The position numbers were made by a program, and so were the translations under genes. 27,851 bases of DNA, from positions 1 to 27,851 of the forward strand of contig JANNAV010000108.1 of NCBI GenBank assembly GCA_031384695.1, written 5' to 3'. The notes under the pieces are model-generated. The model was not told the DNA's origin. It made no database searches and saw nothing but the letters and a program-made list of their open reading frames with translations. This document shows, piece by piece, positions 14,271 through 21,901 of the stretch (position 1 is the stretch's first letter; each line of letters begins with the position of its first letter). The DNA comes from JANNAV01 sp031384695 (GTDB lineage: Bacteria; Pseudomonadota; Alphaproteobacteria; Rhodobacterales; Rhodobacteraceae).

Positions 14271-16067
14271 CTACACGATAAAGTTGTTGATATCGAACAG
14301 TTGCGCCGGGGCGACGGCATTGACCTGTGCGATGATGGTGAAAGACAGCCCGCCCGTCAGGCCATTGGCGTCAACGCCGAGAAAGCTGTCGGCGCCAGCA
14401 CCGGCGGGCGTGACCTGAATGAACTGGGCCAGATTTCCCGCCGTCACCACCGACAGGCTGGCGGCAAAAATCGTTGACAGATCAATGCGATCAAAGCCGA
14501 GGGTGAAGTCTTCGATGCTGTCGAAACCTTCGGATATCAGGTTGAAATCAAAGGTATCGGCGCCACCGGCCCCGCCATTCAGGCTGTCGTTGCCCGCGCC
14601 GCCGGTAAGGGTATCGTTGCTGGTGCCGCCTTCAAGGCGGTCATCGCCCGCGTCGCCGAACAACTGATCATTGTTCTCGTCGCCGCGCAGGGTATCGTTT
14701 TCCGTGCCGCCGCGCAGCGTATCGTTGCTGCGGCCACCAGACAGCACGTCATTGCCTGCGCCGCCGTCCAGCGCATCGTTGCTGTTCTCGCCGAACAGGC
14801 TGTCAAGACCGGCCCCGCCCGACAGGCTGTCGAGGCCGACCGCGCCGCGCAGGGTATCGTTGCCCGCGTCGCCCTCCAGCGTATCGGCGCTGGTGCCCTC
14901 GCCGCCCAGCAGCGAATCATCGCCTTCGCCGCCGGTGAGCCGGTCAGCACTGGAGCCGCCGTCGAGCGTGTCATTGCCGAGGCCGCCCGACAGCACATCG
15001 CTGTCCCTGCCGCCAAACAGCGTGTCATTGCCGTGTTCGCCGTAAAGCACGTCAAGGCCATCACCGCCCATCAGGCTGTCGTTGTCGTCGCCGCCCGCGA
15101 TGGTGTCACGGCCGAGGCCTCCGTCCGAAGTGTCGGCCCCTGCCAGCAGCACGATGTAGTCATTGTCACGCGTGCCGGCGGTGGTTTCCGCCGCGGATGT
15201 GCCGACCAGCGACGGGTTGCGGTGCAGGATGACGGTGAACGCTCCGGTATCGCCGGTCAGCGTGCCGGTGCCGTCAAGCGCCAGGTAAGTGCTGTTGCCT
15301 TCGCCGCTGACCGCGATGTAGAAATCGTCGGTGTTGGGGGCCACAAAGCTTAACTCGCTGTCCTCGCCGTTGCCGGAACCGTTGTCGAACCCGATCTGGT
15401 TGCCAAGGTCATCAAACACCCGCAGGATGGAATCCAGCACATTTGCGCCAGGCAACTGTCCGTTCACATCGACCACCACCCGGTCGCCCTTGACAAGATC
15501 GAAGCGGCCCATCTCGACATCGGTGCCCGGCCCGATGTTGGTGGGGGTGACATATTCGATGCGGATGCCGCCATCGGCGTCGTTGAAAAGGTCGCTTTCA
15601 TCAAAGCCGCCCTTGGCGACGATGCTATTGATCGAGTTGGTATCCGGAAAGAATTCGACGCCAAGTTGGGTAATTATCATGTCCGACGTTGCCGCCACCA
15701 GCGGGTTTTCTGGCGACACGCGCCCGGCAAGGGTGAACGGGTCGTAGGTGCTCAGGTAATAGGGGCTGAAGGCGAAATAGTAGCGCCCCGAGTAGTTCGC
15801 CATGAACTGCGCATAGGGTTGCACCCCGAACGCCTCGCCAAGATCGAACCCGTCGTCCACCGCCTGCACTTCAACCCCGAATTGATCGAATATGCGCAGG
15901 TAGCTGTCGTTGCCGTTGTCCACGTCGATCTCGTAGGCCTCGCCGCCCACCAGATCGACCGCGATCATGTCGACATCCACCCCCGAGATGTTGAAGGTCT
16001 CGGTGAGCTGGCCCAGGGTGAAGGTGCGCGGGATAGCGCTGCTGATGACGCTGCCGTCAAAGCTCAT
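14271..16067 (-). CDS. RTX calcium-binding protein, type I secreted (paralogue A)
   Basis: 598 residues. Residues about 15-125 and 130-283 resemble two pre-peptidase C-terminal (PPC-like) beta domains (YLRIFDQFGVEV and ILRVFDDLGNQIG are equivalent strands). Residues 316-507 are about 21 RTX nonapeptides (GGxGNDxLx), which bind Ca2+ outside the cell. Residues from about 508 are the C-terminal export region (FDRIDLSTIFA, ending FDINNFIV) typical of type I secretion substrates. There is no Sec signal and no HExxH zinc motif, so it is not a serralysin protease. AAGGAG lies before the ATG. It is acidic throughout. It follows paralogue B by 69 bp, probably in one operon. No secretion apparatus genes are in the window. 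Confidence 0.85.
   Translation of the reverse strand: MSFDGSVISSAIPRTFTLGQLTETFNISGVDVDMIAVDLVGGEAYEIDVDNGNDSYLRIFDQFGVEVQAVDDGFDLGEAFGVQPYAQFMANYSGRYYFAFSPYYLSTYDPFTLAGRVSPENPLVAATSDMIITQLGVEFFPDTNSINSIVAKGGFDESDLFNDADGGIRIEYVTPTNIGPGTDVEMGRFDLVKGDRVVVDVNGQLPGANVLDSILRVFDDLGNQIGFDNGSGNGEDSELSFVAPNTDDFYIAVSGEGNSTYLALDGTGTLTGDTGAFTVILHRNPSLVGTSAAETTAGTRDNDYIVLLAGADTSDGGLGRDTIAGGDDNDSLMGGDGLDVLYGEHGNDTLFGGRDSDVLSGGLGNDTLDGGSSADRLTGGEGDDSLLGGEGTSADTLEGDAGNDTLRGAVGLDSLSGGAGLDSLFGENSNDALDGGAGNDVLSGGRSNDTLRGGTENDTLRGDENNDQLFGDAGDDRLEGGTSNDTLTGGAGNDSLNGGAGGADTFDFNLISEGFDSIEDFTLGFDRIDLSTIFAASLSVVTAGNLAQFIQVTPAGAGADSFLGVDANGLTGGLSFTIIAQVNAVAPAQLFDINNFIV
14547..15122 (-). repeat. RTX nonapeptide repeat array, about 21 units (paralogue A)
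   Basis: 27-bp coding repeats with the pattern GGxGxDxLx. One unit has two extra residues (GGEGTSADTLE). Several units in the second half have lost the middle glycine (GGRSNDTLR, GGTENDTLR, GDENNDQLF). Confidence 0.85.
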
Positions 16068-16136
16068 GTCAAATCTCCTTGTGATCTATATCAGCCACTG
16101 CATCGGGTGGCCGGGCCGCAGCGGTTGGTTTGGCCG

Positions 16137-17939
16137 TTACAGCAGAAAGTTGTTGATATCGAACAGTTGCGCGGGCGTTACCGCATTGACCTGCGCGATG
16201 ATGATGAAGGTAAGGCCGCCCGTCGGCCCATCGGCGTCAACACCCAGAAAGCTGTCGGCACCAGCGCCTGCGGGTGTCACCTGAATGAACTGGGCAAGGT
16301 TGGCCGGTGTGACCACCGAGGCGGTGGCGGCAAAGATCGTTGACAGATCAATGCGGTCAAAGCCAAGGGCGAAGTCCTGGATGATGTCGATGCCTTCGGA
16401 TGTCAGGTTGAAATCGAAAACGTCGATGCCGCCGATGCCGCCGTTCAGGCTGTCGTTGCCCGCGCCACCGGTGAGGGTATCGTTGCCCTGACCACCATCA
16501 AGGCTGTCGTTGCCGGCATCGCCGAACAAGGTGTCGTTGTTCTGATCGCCCAGCAGGGTATCGTCCTGGCTGCCGCCGCGCAGCAGATCATCGGCCCTGC
16601 CACCAAACAGCACATCATTGCCCGCGCCGCCATCCAGCACATCGTTGCTGTTTTCGCCCGACAGGCTGTCGAGATCGTCGCCGCCGAACAGACTGTCCGC
16701 ACCAACACCGCCGCTCAGGCTATCGTTGCCCGCATCGCCCTGCAGTGTATCGGCGCTGGTGCCTTCGCCGCCCAGCAGCCTGTCATTGCCGTCGCCGCCG
16801 GTAAGCAAGTCTGAAGCCGAGCCGCCGTCCAGAAAATCGTTGCCCAAGCCGCCCGACAGCACGTCGCTGTCCCTGTCACCGCGCAGGGTATCGTTGCCGT
16901 GCTCGCCGTAAAGCACGTCATTGCCATCGCCGCCGAGCAGGCTGTCCTGATCGTCGCCGCCGGCCAGCGTGTCACGGCCATCATTGCCGGTGACGGTGTC
17001 GTTGCCGCCCAGGGTCACGATATAGTTCGCCGTCGCATCGCCGATGAAGGAATTCGCGATGCCCGATCCGATCTGCGTCGGATTACGGTGAATGATCACC
17101 TCGAAGGCGCCCGTGGCCGCCCCGTTGACCGTTCCGGTGCCGTCCAGCGCATTGTAGGCGCCGTTCCCGTCGGCCGTGATGCCGATGTAGTAATCATCGA
17201 CCAGCGGCACGTTGAAGACCAGTTCGGGGTCGTCGCCAAAGCCCGAGTCATCATCGATGCCGATCTGCACGCCAGTGTCATCGAACACGCGCAGCAAGGT
17301 GCCGGTGGTCCTGGTGGGCAACGCGCCGTTCACGTCCACCACCACGACATCGCCCTTGGAAAGGTCCATGCGCATCATGTCGATGTCAGAGAGCGAGTCG
17401 ATGCTTCCGGCCAGTTCGACGCGCACCGCGCCGTCGGTATCGCGCAGCATGTCGGTCAGATCGTTCGAGGATTCGAACGTGATCGCGTTGATCGACCCGC
17501 TGCCCCCCCATCCGCTGCTGCCGAGATCGGTCACGATCAGGGTGCCCGAGGTCAGCGGGAGCGGGTTTTCGCCGCCGATCCGCCCGGCAACGGTGTTCGG
17601 ATCATAGCTGTCCAGATACCACGGGCTGACCGCGGCATAGTAGCGCCCGGTATAGTTCGGCGTGACGCGCAGATAGGGGCTGAGCGAGAACACCACGTCG
17701 TCGCTCGAAAAGTTGCCGTCATCGACCGCCCGAACCTCGACCCCGAACTGGTCGAAGATCCGCAGATAGAAATCGCCCGCCGTGGCGTTGTCGATGTCGA
17801 ACTCGTAAAACAGACCCTCGGTCAGATCGAGGGCGATCATGTCCACGTCGCTGCTGCCAACGGTGAAGGTGTCTGAGAACACGGTTCCGACGAAGGAACC
17901 CACCGTGGCGGTGCCTATGGTTGAGCTTTCGAATGCCAT
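16137..17939 (-). CDS. RTX calcium-binding protein, type I secreted (paralogue B)
   Basis: 600 residues with the same layout as its downstream neighbour: two PPC-like domains (about 15-130 and 132-286), about 21 RTX repeats (311-509) and a C-terminal secretion region (from about 510, FDRIDLSTIFAA, ending FDINNFLL). The last 80 residues are nearly identical to paralogue A; the N-terminal domains have drifted. No signal peptide and no visible catalytic motif, so an adhesive, S-layer-like or ligand-binding exoprotein is possible, but this is a guess. AGAGGA precedes the ATG, and a likely promoter lies just upstream (-10 TATTAT at 17971-17976). Confidence 0.85.
   Translation of the reverse strand: MAFESSTIGTATVGSFVGTVFSDTFTVGSSDVDMIALDLTEGLFYEFDIDNATAGDFYLRIFDQFGVEVRAVDDGNFSSDDVVFSLSPYLRVTPNYTGRYYAAVSPWYLDSYDPNTVAGRIGGENPLPLTSGTLIVTDLGSSGWGGSGSINAITFESSNDLTDMLRDTDGAVRVELAGSIDSLSDIDMMRMDLSKGDVVVVDVNGALPTRTTGTLLRVFDDTGVQIGIDDDSGFGDDPELVFNVPLVDDYYIGITADGNGAYNALDGTGTVNGAATGAFEVIIHRNPTQIGSGIANSFIGDATANYIVTLGGNDTVTGNDGRDTLAGGDDQDSLLGGDGNDVLYGEHGNDTLRGDRDSDVLSGGLGNDFLDGGSASDLLTGGDGNDRLLGGEGTSADTLQGDAGNDSLSGGVGADSLFGGDDLDSLSGENSNDVLDGGAGNDVLFGGRADDLLRGGSQDDTLLGDQNNDTLFGDAGNDSLDGGQGNDTLTGGAGNDSLNGGIGGIDVFDFNLTSEGIDIIQDFALGFDRIDLSTIFAATASVVTPANLAQFIQVTPAGAGADSFLGVDADGPTGGLTFIIIAQVNAVTPAQLFDINNFLL
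16413..17009 (-). repeat. RTX nonapeptide repeat array, about 21 units (paralogue B)
   Basis: Repeat units match those of paralogue A one for one, including the longer unit (GGEGTSADTLQ), GEHGNDTL and GENSND at the same places. The array was therefore copied whole. Confidence 0.85.
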
Positions 17940-17970
17940 TTTTGAATTCCTCTGATCATATGTGAATGGG

Positions 17971-17998
17971 ATAATAAAAACGCTTAAAAATGTGACCA
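17971..17998 (-). promoter_or_regulatory. Candidate sigma-70 promoter of the RTX gene pair
   Basis: On the minus strand, TGGTCA (17993-17998), a 16-bp spacer and TATTAT (17971-17976) stand in an unusually A/T-rich stretch 32 bp before the ATG of paralogue B. Four of six -35 bases and five of six -10 bases fit consensus. Confidence 0.35.
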
Positions 17999-18018
17999 GT
18001 TATGGTTCGTCTGGGGCG

Positions 18019-18453
18019 TCAGAACCCCTTGATCATCCCCTCAAGCGCGTCATTCTCCATCGAAAGTTCGGCGAGGCGCGCCTTGACCACATCGCCGATC
18101 GAGATCAGGCCAACCAGCAGGCCCGCCTCGACCACCGGTATATGCCGGAAACGCCCGTCCGTCATCTTTTGCAGCACATCATCGGCGCGGTCTTCGCGGG
18201 TGCAGGTGACCACCTTGGCCGTCATTATGGTATCCACCGTCTCGGCCATGCAGCCCGCACCCCGGCGGCCAAGTTCGCGCACCACGTCGCGTTCCGAGAC
18301 GATGCCGGTCATGCGTTTGCCATCGGCCGAAATCACCACCGCACCGATGCGGCGGGTGGACAGCACCTCGGCCAGTTTTGCCACCGTGGTGCCGGGCGGC
18401 AGGGTGACCACGCCCTGATCGGCTTTGGAGCGCAAGATCTGGCTGACGAGCAT
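18019..18453 (-). CDS. CBS-domain pair protein
   Basis: 144 residues made almost wholly of two CBS motifs (about 8-65 and 76-135): GTTVAKLAEVLSTRRIGAVVISADGKRMTGIVSERDVVREL and a second copy ending VGLISIGDVVKARL. CBS pairs bind adenine nucleotides and sense energy state; stand-alone members usually act on an unlinked partner. I chose the ATG at 18451-18453, because GGGAGGG lies upstream and the conserved MLVSQIL start follows; the ATG eight codons earlier has no such site. It lies 106 bp downstream of the LysR start-to-stop unit and upstream of the RTX pair on the same strand, without a clear functional tie. Confidence 0.9.
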   Translation of the reverse strand: MLVSQILRSKADQGVVTLPPGTTVAKLAEVLSTRRIGAVVISADGKRMTGIVSERDVVRELGRRGAGCMAETVDTIMTAKVVTCTREDRADDVLQKMTDGRFRHIPVVEAGLLVGLISIGDVVKARLAELSMENDALEGMIKGF

Positions 18454-18504
18454 GAAACCCTCCCTTGAATGTAGCAATAATGGGACGCCTCGCGCGGGCT
18501 TCTG

Positions 18505-19398
18505 TCAAGTAGTGCTTTCAGACTCCAGCCGCAGCATCTCGGCGCGGCATTCGCGGATCAGGTGGTCGGCAAAGCGGTTCAGGCGCTGAACCCGGCCATC
18601 ATCGGCGTGGCGGATCAGCCAGAAGGCGCGGGTCAGGTGAATCTCGGCCGCAAGCACGCGGCGCAGGGTGGGGGCTGCGGGCAGGGCGAAATCATGCACC
18701 ACGCCGATGCCGGCGCCGTGGCGCAGAAAGTTCAGTTGCACCGAGACCGAGTTCGAGGTGAGGGCGGCCTGCCCTGCCCCGATTTCGGTCAGATAATCGA
18801 GTTCGGTGTCAAAGATCATGTCGGGGATATAGCCGATCATCCGGTGGGGGTGCAGGTCTTCGTGGCGGGTGATCGGGGGATGGGCCGCGAGGTAATCGCG
18901 CGAGGCGGCGAGGTGCAGGTGGTAATCGGTAAGTTTCTGCACCGTCAGGCGGCCCGCCTCGGGGCGGGAGACGGCGATGGCCATGTCGGCCTCGCGTTTG
19001 GAAAGGTTGAACACCCGCGGCAGGGCCACGATCTGCACCTCAAGCCCCGGATTGAGATCGCAGATTTTCGCCAGCACCTGTGGCAGCAGATAGTTCGCAC
19101 AGCCATCGGGTGCTCCGATACGGATCTGGCCGGTCAGGGTGGCATCGCCGGTCAGGGCATCGGTGGCACCTTCCATCGCGGTTTCAACGGCCTGGGCGTG
19201 CAGCAACAGGCGGCTGCCATCCTCGGTTAACCCGTAACCTTGCGGGGTTTTGGTGAACAGCCGCGCCCGCGTCGCATCTTCAAGCCGCGCGATGCGGCGG
19301 CCCACGGTGGCGGGATCAATCTTGAGGTGGCGGCCTGCCGCCGACAGGCTTTCGCGCCGCGCCACGGCGAGGAATACCCGCAGATCATCCCAGTCCAT
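18505..19398 (-). CDS. LysR-family transcriptional regulator
   Basis: 297 residues, the usual LysR size. The N-terminal winged helix-turn-helix is clear (residues 1-60: LRVFLAVARRESLSAAGRHLKIDPATVGRRIARLE, then TRARLFTKTPQGYGLTEDG), followed by the effector-binding domain (about 88-290, IRIGAPDGCANYLLPQVLAKI and NSVSVQLNFLRHGAGIGV). It is divergent from mmsA with about 100 bp between start codons, the classic arrangement for a LysR activator and its target. A TTGCA-N4-TGCAA palindrome with T-N11-A form lies 12 bp before its ATG. The inducer is unknown; a branched-chain or inositol breakdown intermediate would suit mmsA. Confidence 0.9.
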   Translation of the reverse strand: MDWDDLRVFLAVARRESLSAAGRHLKIDPATVGRRIARLEDATRARLFTKTPQGYGLTEDGSRLLLHAQAVETAMEGATDALTGDATLTGQIRIGAPDGCANYLLPQVLAKICDLNPGLEVQIVALPRVFNLSKREADMAIAVSRPEAGRLTVQKLTDYHLHLAASRDYLAAHPPITRHEDLHPHRMIGYIPDMIFDTELDYLTEIGAGQAALTSNSVSVQLNFLRHGAGIGVVHDFALPAAPTLRRVLAAEIHLTRAFWLIRHADDGRVQRLNRFADHLIRECRAEMLRLESESTT

Positions 19399-19409
19399 TC
19401 CCCGCCCCT

Positions 19410-19423
19410 TTGCAGAATTGCAA
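19410..19423. promoter_or_regulatory. TTGCA-N4-TGCAA palindrome, candidate LysR site
   Basis: A perfect 5-bp-arm palindrome that contains the T-N11-A pattern of LysR recognition sites. It lies next to the regulator start codon and 77 bp before the mmsA ATG, in the divergent intergenic region. Confidence 0.5.
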
Positions 19424-19499
19424 AATGTGATTGAGATATTGCCCCTGTTCCAAGCGTTTTCGCAAGGTTATTGTGGTGCCAACCATAGGGAGACTTCGC

Positions 19500-20999
19500 A
19501 TGTACGATATCGGGCACTGGATCAACGGCAAGCATGTGGCGGGCGGCTCGGGCCGGTATGCCGATATCTTCAACCCGGCAACCGGCGAGGTTCAGGGGCG
19601 GGTGGCGCTGGCCTCCAAGGCCGAACTGGACAGTGCGGCGGCGGATGCGGCGGCAGCACAGGTGAAGTGGGGGGCCACCAACCCGCAACGCCGCGCACGG
19701 GTGATGATGGCGTTCGTGGGCCTGCTCAACCGCGATATGGATAAGCTGGCCGAGGCGCTGAGCCGCGAACATGGCAAGACCATTCCCGACGCCAAGGGCG
19801 ATGTGCAGCGCGGGCTGGAGGTGATCGAATATTGCATTGGCGCGCCCCAGATGCTGAAAGGCGAATTCACCGATTCTGCCGGGCCGGGGATCGACATGTA
19901 TTCGATGCGCCAGCCGATCGGGGTGGCTGCGGGCATCACGCCGTTCAACTTTCCGGCGATGATCCCGATGTGGAAAATGGGTCCGGCGCTGGCCTGTGGC
20001 AACAGCTTTATCCTCAAGCCGTCCGAGCGCGATCCTTCGGTGCCGATGATGCTGGGGGCGTTGATGAAAGAGGCGGGGCTGCCGGACGGGGTTTTGCAGG
20101 TGATCAACGGCGATAAGGAATCTGTCGATGCGATTCTGGATAACCCGTTGATTTCAGGCATCGGTTTTGTCGGCTCCACCCCGATTGCCGAGTATATCTA
20201 TGGGCGCGGCTGTGCCAACGGCAAGCGGGTGCAGTGTTTTGGTGGGGCCAAGAACCACATGATCATCATGCCGGATGCCGATCTGGATCAGGCGGCGGAT
20301 GCGCTGATCGGGGCGGGTTACGGGGCTGCGGGCGAGCGCTGCATGGCGATCTCCGTGGCCTTGCCGGTGGGTGAGGCGACGGCGGATGCGCTGATTGCCC
20401 GGCTGATCCCGCGCATCGAGGCGCTGAAAGTGGGGCCTTACACCAGCGGCAATGACGTGGATTACGGCCCGGTGGTGACGGCGGCGGCCAAGGCCAACAT
20501 CCTACGGCTGGTGGAAAGCGGCGTGGCGGCGGGCGCTAAACTGGTGGTCGATGGGCGCGGCTTCAAGTTGCAGGGCTATGAGGATGGCTATTTCGTCGGG
20601 CCGCATCTGTTCGATCATGTGACCACCGATATGGAGATTTACCGCAAGGAGATTTTCGGGCCGGTGCTGTCGGTGGTGCGGGCGAAAACCTATGAAGAGG
20701 CGTTGGGCCATGCGATGGACCATGAATACGGCAACGGCACCGCGATCTACACCCGCGACGGCGATACGGCGCGCGATTTCGCCAACCGGGTGAATGTGGG
20801 GATGATCGGCATCAACGTGCCGATCCCGGTGCCGCTGGCCTATCACACCTTCGGCGGCTGGAAGAAATCATCCTTCGGCGATCTGAACCAGCACGGACCG
20901 GACAGTTTCCGCTTTTACACCCGCACCAAGACCATCACCGCGCGCTGGCCGTCTGGGATCAAGGAGGGCGCCAGCCTGAACTTCAAACCGATGGAGTGA
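19500..20999 (+). CDS. mmsA: CoA-acylating methylmalonate-semialdehyde dehydrogenase MmsA (IolA)
   Basis: 499 residues. MmsA turns methylmalonate semialdehyde (valine route) or malonate semialdehyde (inositol and beta-alanine routes) with CoA and NAD+ into propionyl- or acetyl-CoA plus CO2. Catalytic Cys281 lies in GERCMA, and Asn150 in PFNFP. The usual ALDH base motif ELGGK is replaced by CFGGAKNH (about 246-253), the hallmark of this CoA-dependent group. I start at the ATG at 19500 (AGGGAGA upstream, MYDIGHWINGK start) rather than the longer frame. As the last inositol step it fits the iol locus 6 kb away. It has no GGAA-N6-TTCC site, so control by the divergent LysR is more likely. Confidence 0.94.
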   Translation: MYDIGHWINGKHVAGGSGRYADIFNPATGEVQGRVALASKAELDSAAADAAAAQVKWGATNPQRRARVMMAFVGLLNRDMDKLAEALSREHGKTIPDAKGDVQRGLEVIEYCIGAPQMLKGEFTDSAGPGIDMYSMRQPIGVAAGITPFNFPAMIPMWKMGPALACGNSFILKPSERDPSVPMMLGALMKEAGLPDGVLQVINGDKESVDAILDNPLISGIGFVGSTPIAEYIYGRGCANGKRVQCFGGAKNHMIIMPDADLDQAADALIGAGYGAAGERCMAISVALPVGEATADALIARLIPRIEALKVGPYTSGNDVDYGPVVTAAAKANILRLVESGVAAGAKLVVDGRGFKLQGYEDGYFVGPHLFDHVTTDMEIYRKEIFGPVLSVVRAKTYEEALGHAMDHEYGNGTAIYTRDGDTARDFANRVNVGMIGINVPIPVPLAYHTFGGWKKSSFGDLNQHGPDSFRFYTRTKTITARWPSGIKEGASLNFKPME

Positions 21000-21004
21000 A
21001 ATGC

Positions 21005-21034
21005 AAAAAGGGCGGTCGCAAAACCGCCCTTTTT
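21005..21034. terminator. Strong bidirectional intrinsic terminator
   Basis: AAAAAGGGCGGT (21005-21016) and ACCGCCCTTTTT (21023-21034) form a perfect 12-bp stem with a 6-nt loop. It works in both directions: after mmsA on the plus strand and after the VPLPA-CTERM gene on the minus strand. Confidence 0.93.
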
Positions 21035-21050
21035 GATTTGTTAGGATTGG

Positions 21051-21638
21051 TCAGACGGTCTTGCGGCGGCGTGCCAGCGACAAAGCACCAAGCGCGCCCA
21101 GCAGCAAAAGCCCGGCGGCGGGAACCGGAACGGTGGATACAACGGTGCGGCCATAAAGTGAGACATGGCTGATATTCTTGGGATTACGGCCGTTCAGGAA
21201 CGGCGTGGCGTAAGTGCCACTCAGCGAAGTGACGAGGTAGCCGATATAGGTATCGGGGATCCCGTTCCCGTCTTTCATGACGATCATGAACTGGTTGAAT
21301 ATCGATACCGTGGCGGTGATGATATCCCAGTCGCCCGCAAGTGTGGTGCCGTCAATATCGAGCGCAGCCTGAAATGGCCCTTCATCAGTGCCGTTCAGAT
21401 CGTTGTCCTTGGCAAGATAGGTCCAACCTGTCAGCCCGAACATTGCATCGGCATTTACACGCGCCGTGCTATCGTTGTTTTGCCCCGGATTGCCTTGATC
21501 CGTGCCAAGTTCACACTGGGCTCCGGGGATGCCCAACGCCTGAAAGGCTGTGCACGGGCGGGTTATCGTCGCCGCACTTCCGATCGACGCGGCCATGGAA
21601 AAAGCTATCGCAGCAACCAATTGTTTTGAATATTTCAT
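21051..21638 (-). CDS. Secreted protein with VPLPA-CTERM-like sorting tail
   Basis: 195 residues from the ATG at 21636-21638 (GGGAGGT upstream). A Sec signal peptide (about 1-22, ending SIGSAA) and a C-terminal tail VPVPAAG, a hydrophobic helix and an RRRK end match the VPLPA-CTERM/PEP-CTERM layout found in Rhodobacterales, which an exosortase is thought to cleave for surface attachment. The body (about 25-165) is rich in Asn, Asp, Gly and Thr with two early cysteines; no enzyme family recognised. No exosortase gene is in the window. It lies after uvrA on the same strand with a 263-bp gap, so it is probably transcribed on its own. Confidence 0.85.
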   Translation of the reverse strand: MKYSKQLVAAIAFSMAASIGSAATITRPCTAFQALGIPGAQCELGTDQGNPGQNNDSTARVNADAMFGLTGWTYLAKDNDLNGTDEGPFQAALDIDGTTLAGDWDIITATVSIFNQFMIVMKDGNGIPDTYIGYLVTSLSGTYATPFLNGRNPKNISHVSLYGRTVVSTVPVPAAGLLLLGALGALSLARRRKTV

Positions 21639-21901
21639 AACTACCTCCCAAGCATCAGAGCTTACGTTCAGATTACCGCTGTTATGCGCCCCAACAAACA
21701 CAATTCCGCCATACTTCGCAATTTACACGCTATGCGAGAATCAACGATCAGGATTGTCAAGGGGCTCGCGTTATTGGGGTGGATTGTGTCGGAGCGGGAA
21801 ACAGACGGCGGTACGGATACGCAGACAGGTGATTCGGTTCAGGCGCCGGCGGGGGGGCAGCGGGCAGCAGCACCCGCATTCCAAAGTTCCGCCGCATCAC
21901 G

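Noticed and set aside
14547..17009. Dense short repeats that could suggest a CRISPR array
   Set aside because: The period is 27 bp with no unique spacers, and the units translate to RTX nonapeptides.
14271..17939. Serralysin-type metalloproteases
   Set aside because: The RTX and C-terminal regions fit, but neither protein has an HExxH motif; the N-terminal part looks like PPC-type beta domains.
21860..21877. GCGGG / CCCGC hairpin just after uvrA as its terminator
   Set aside because: Five base pairs, no T-run; too weak to call.
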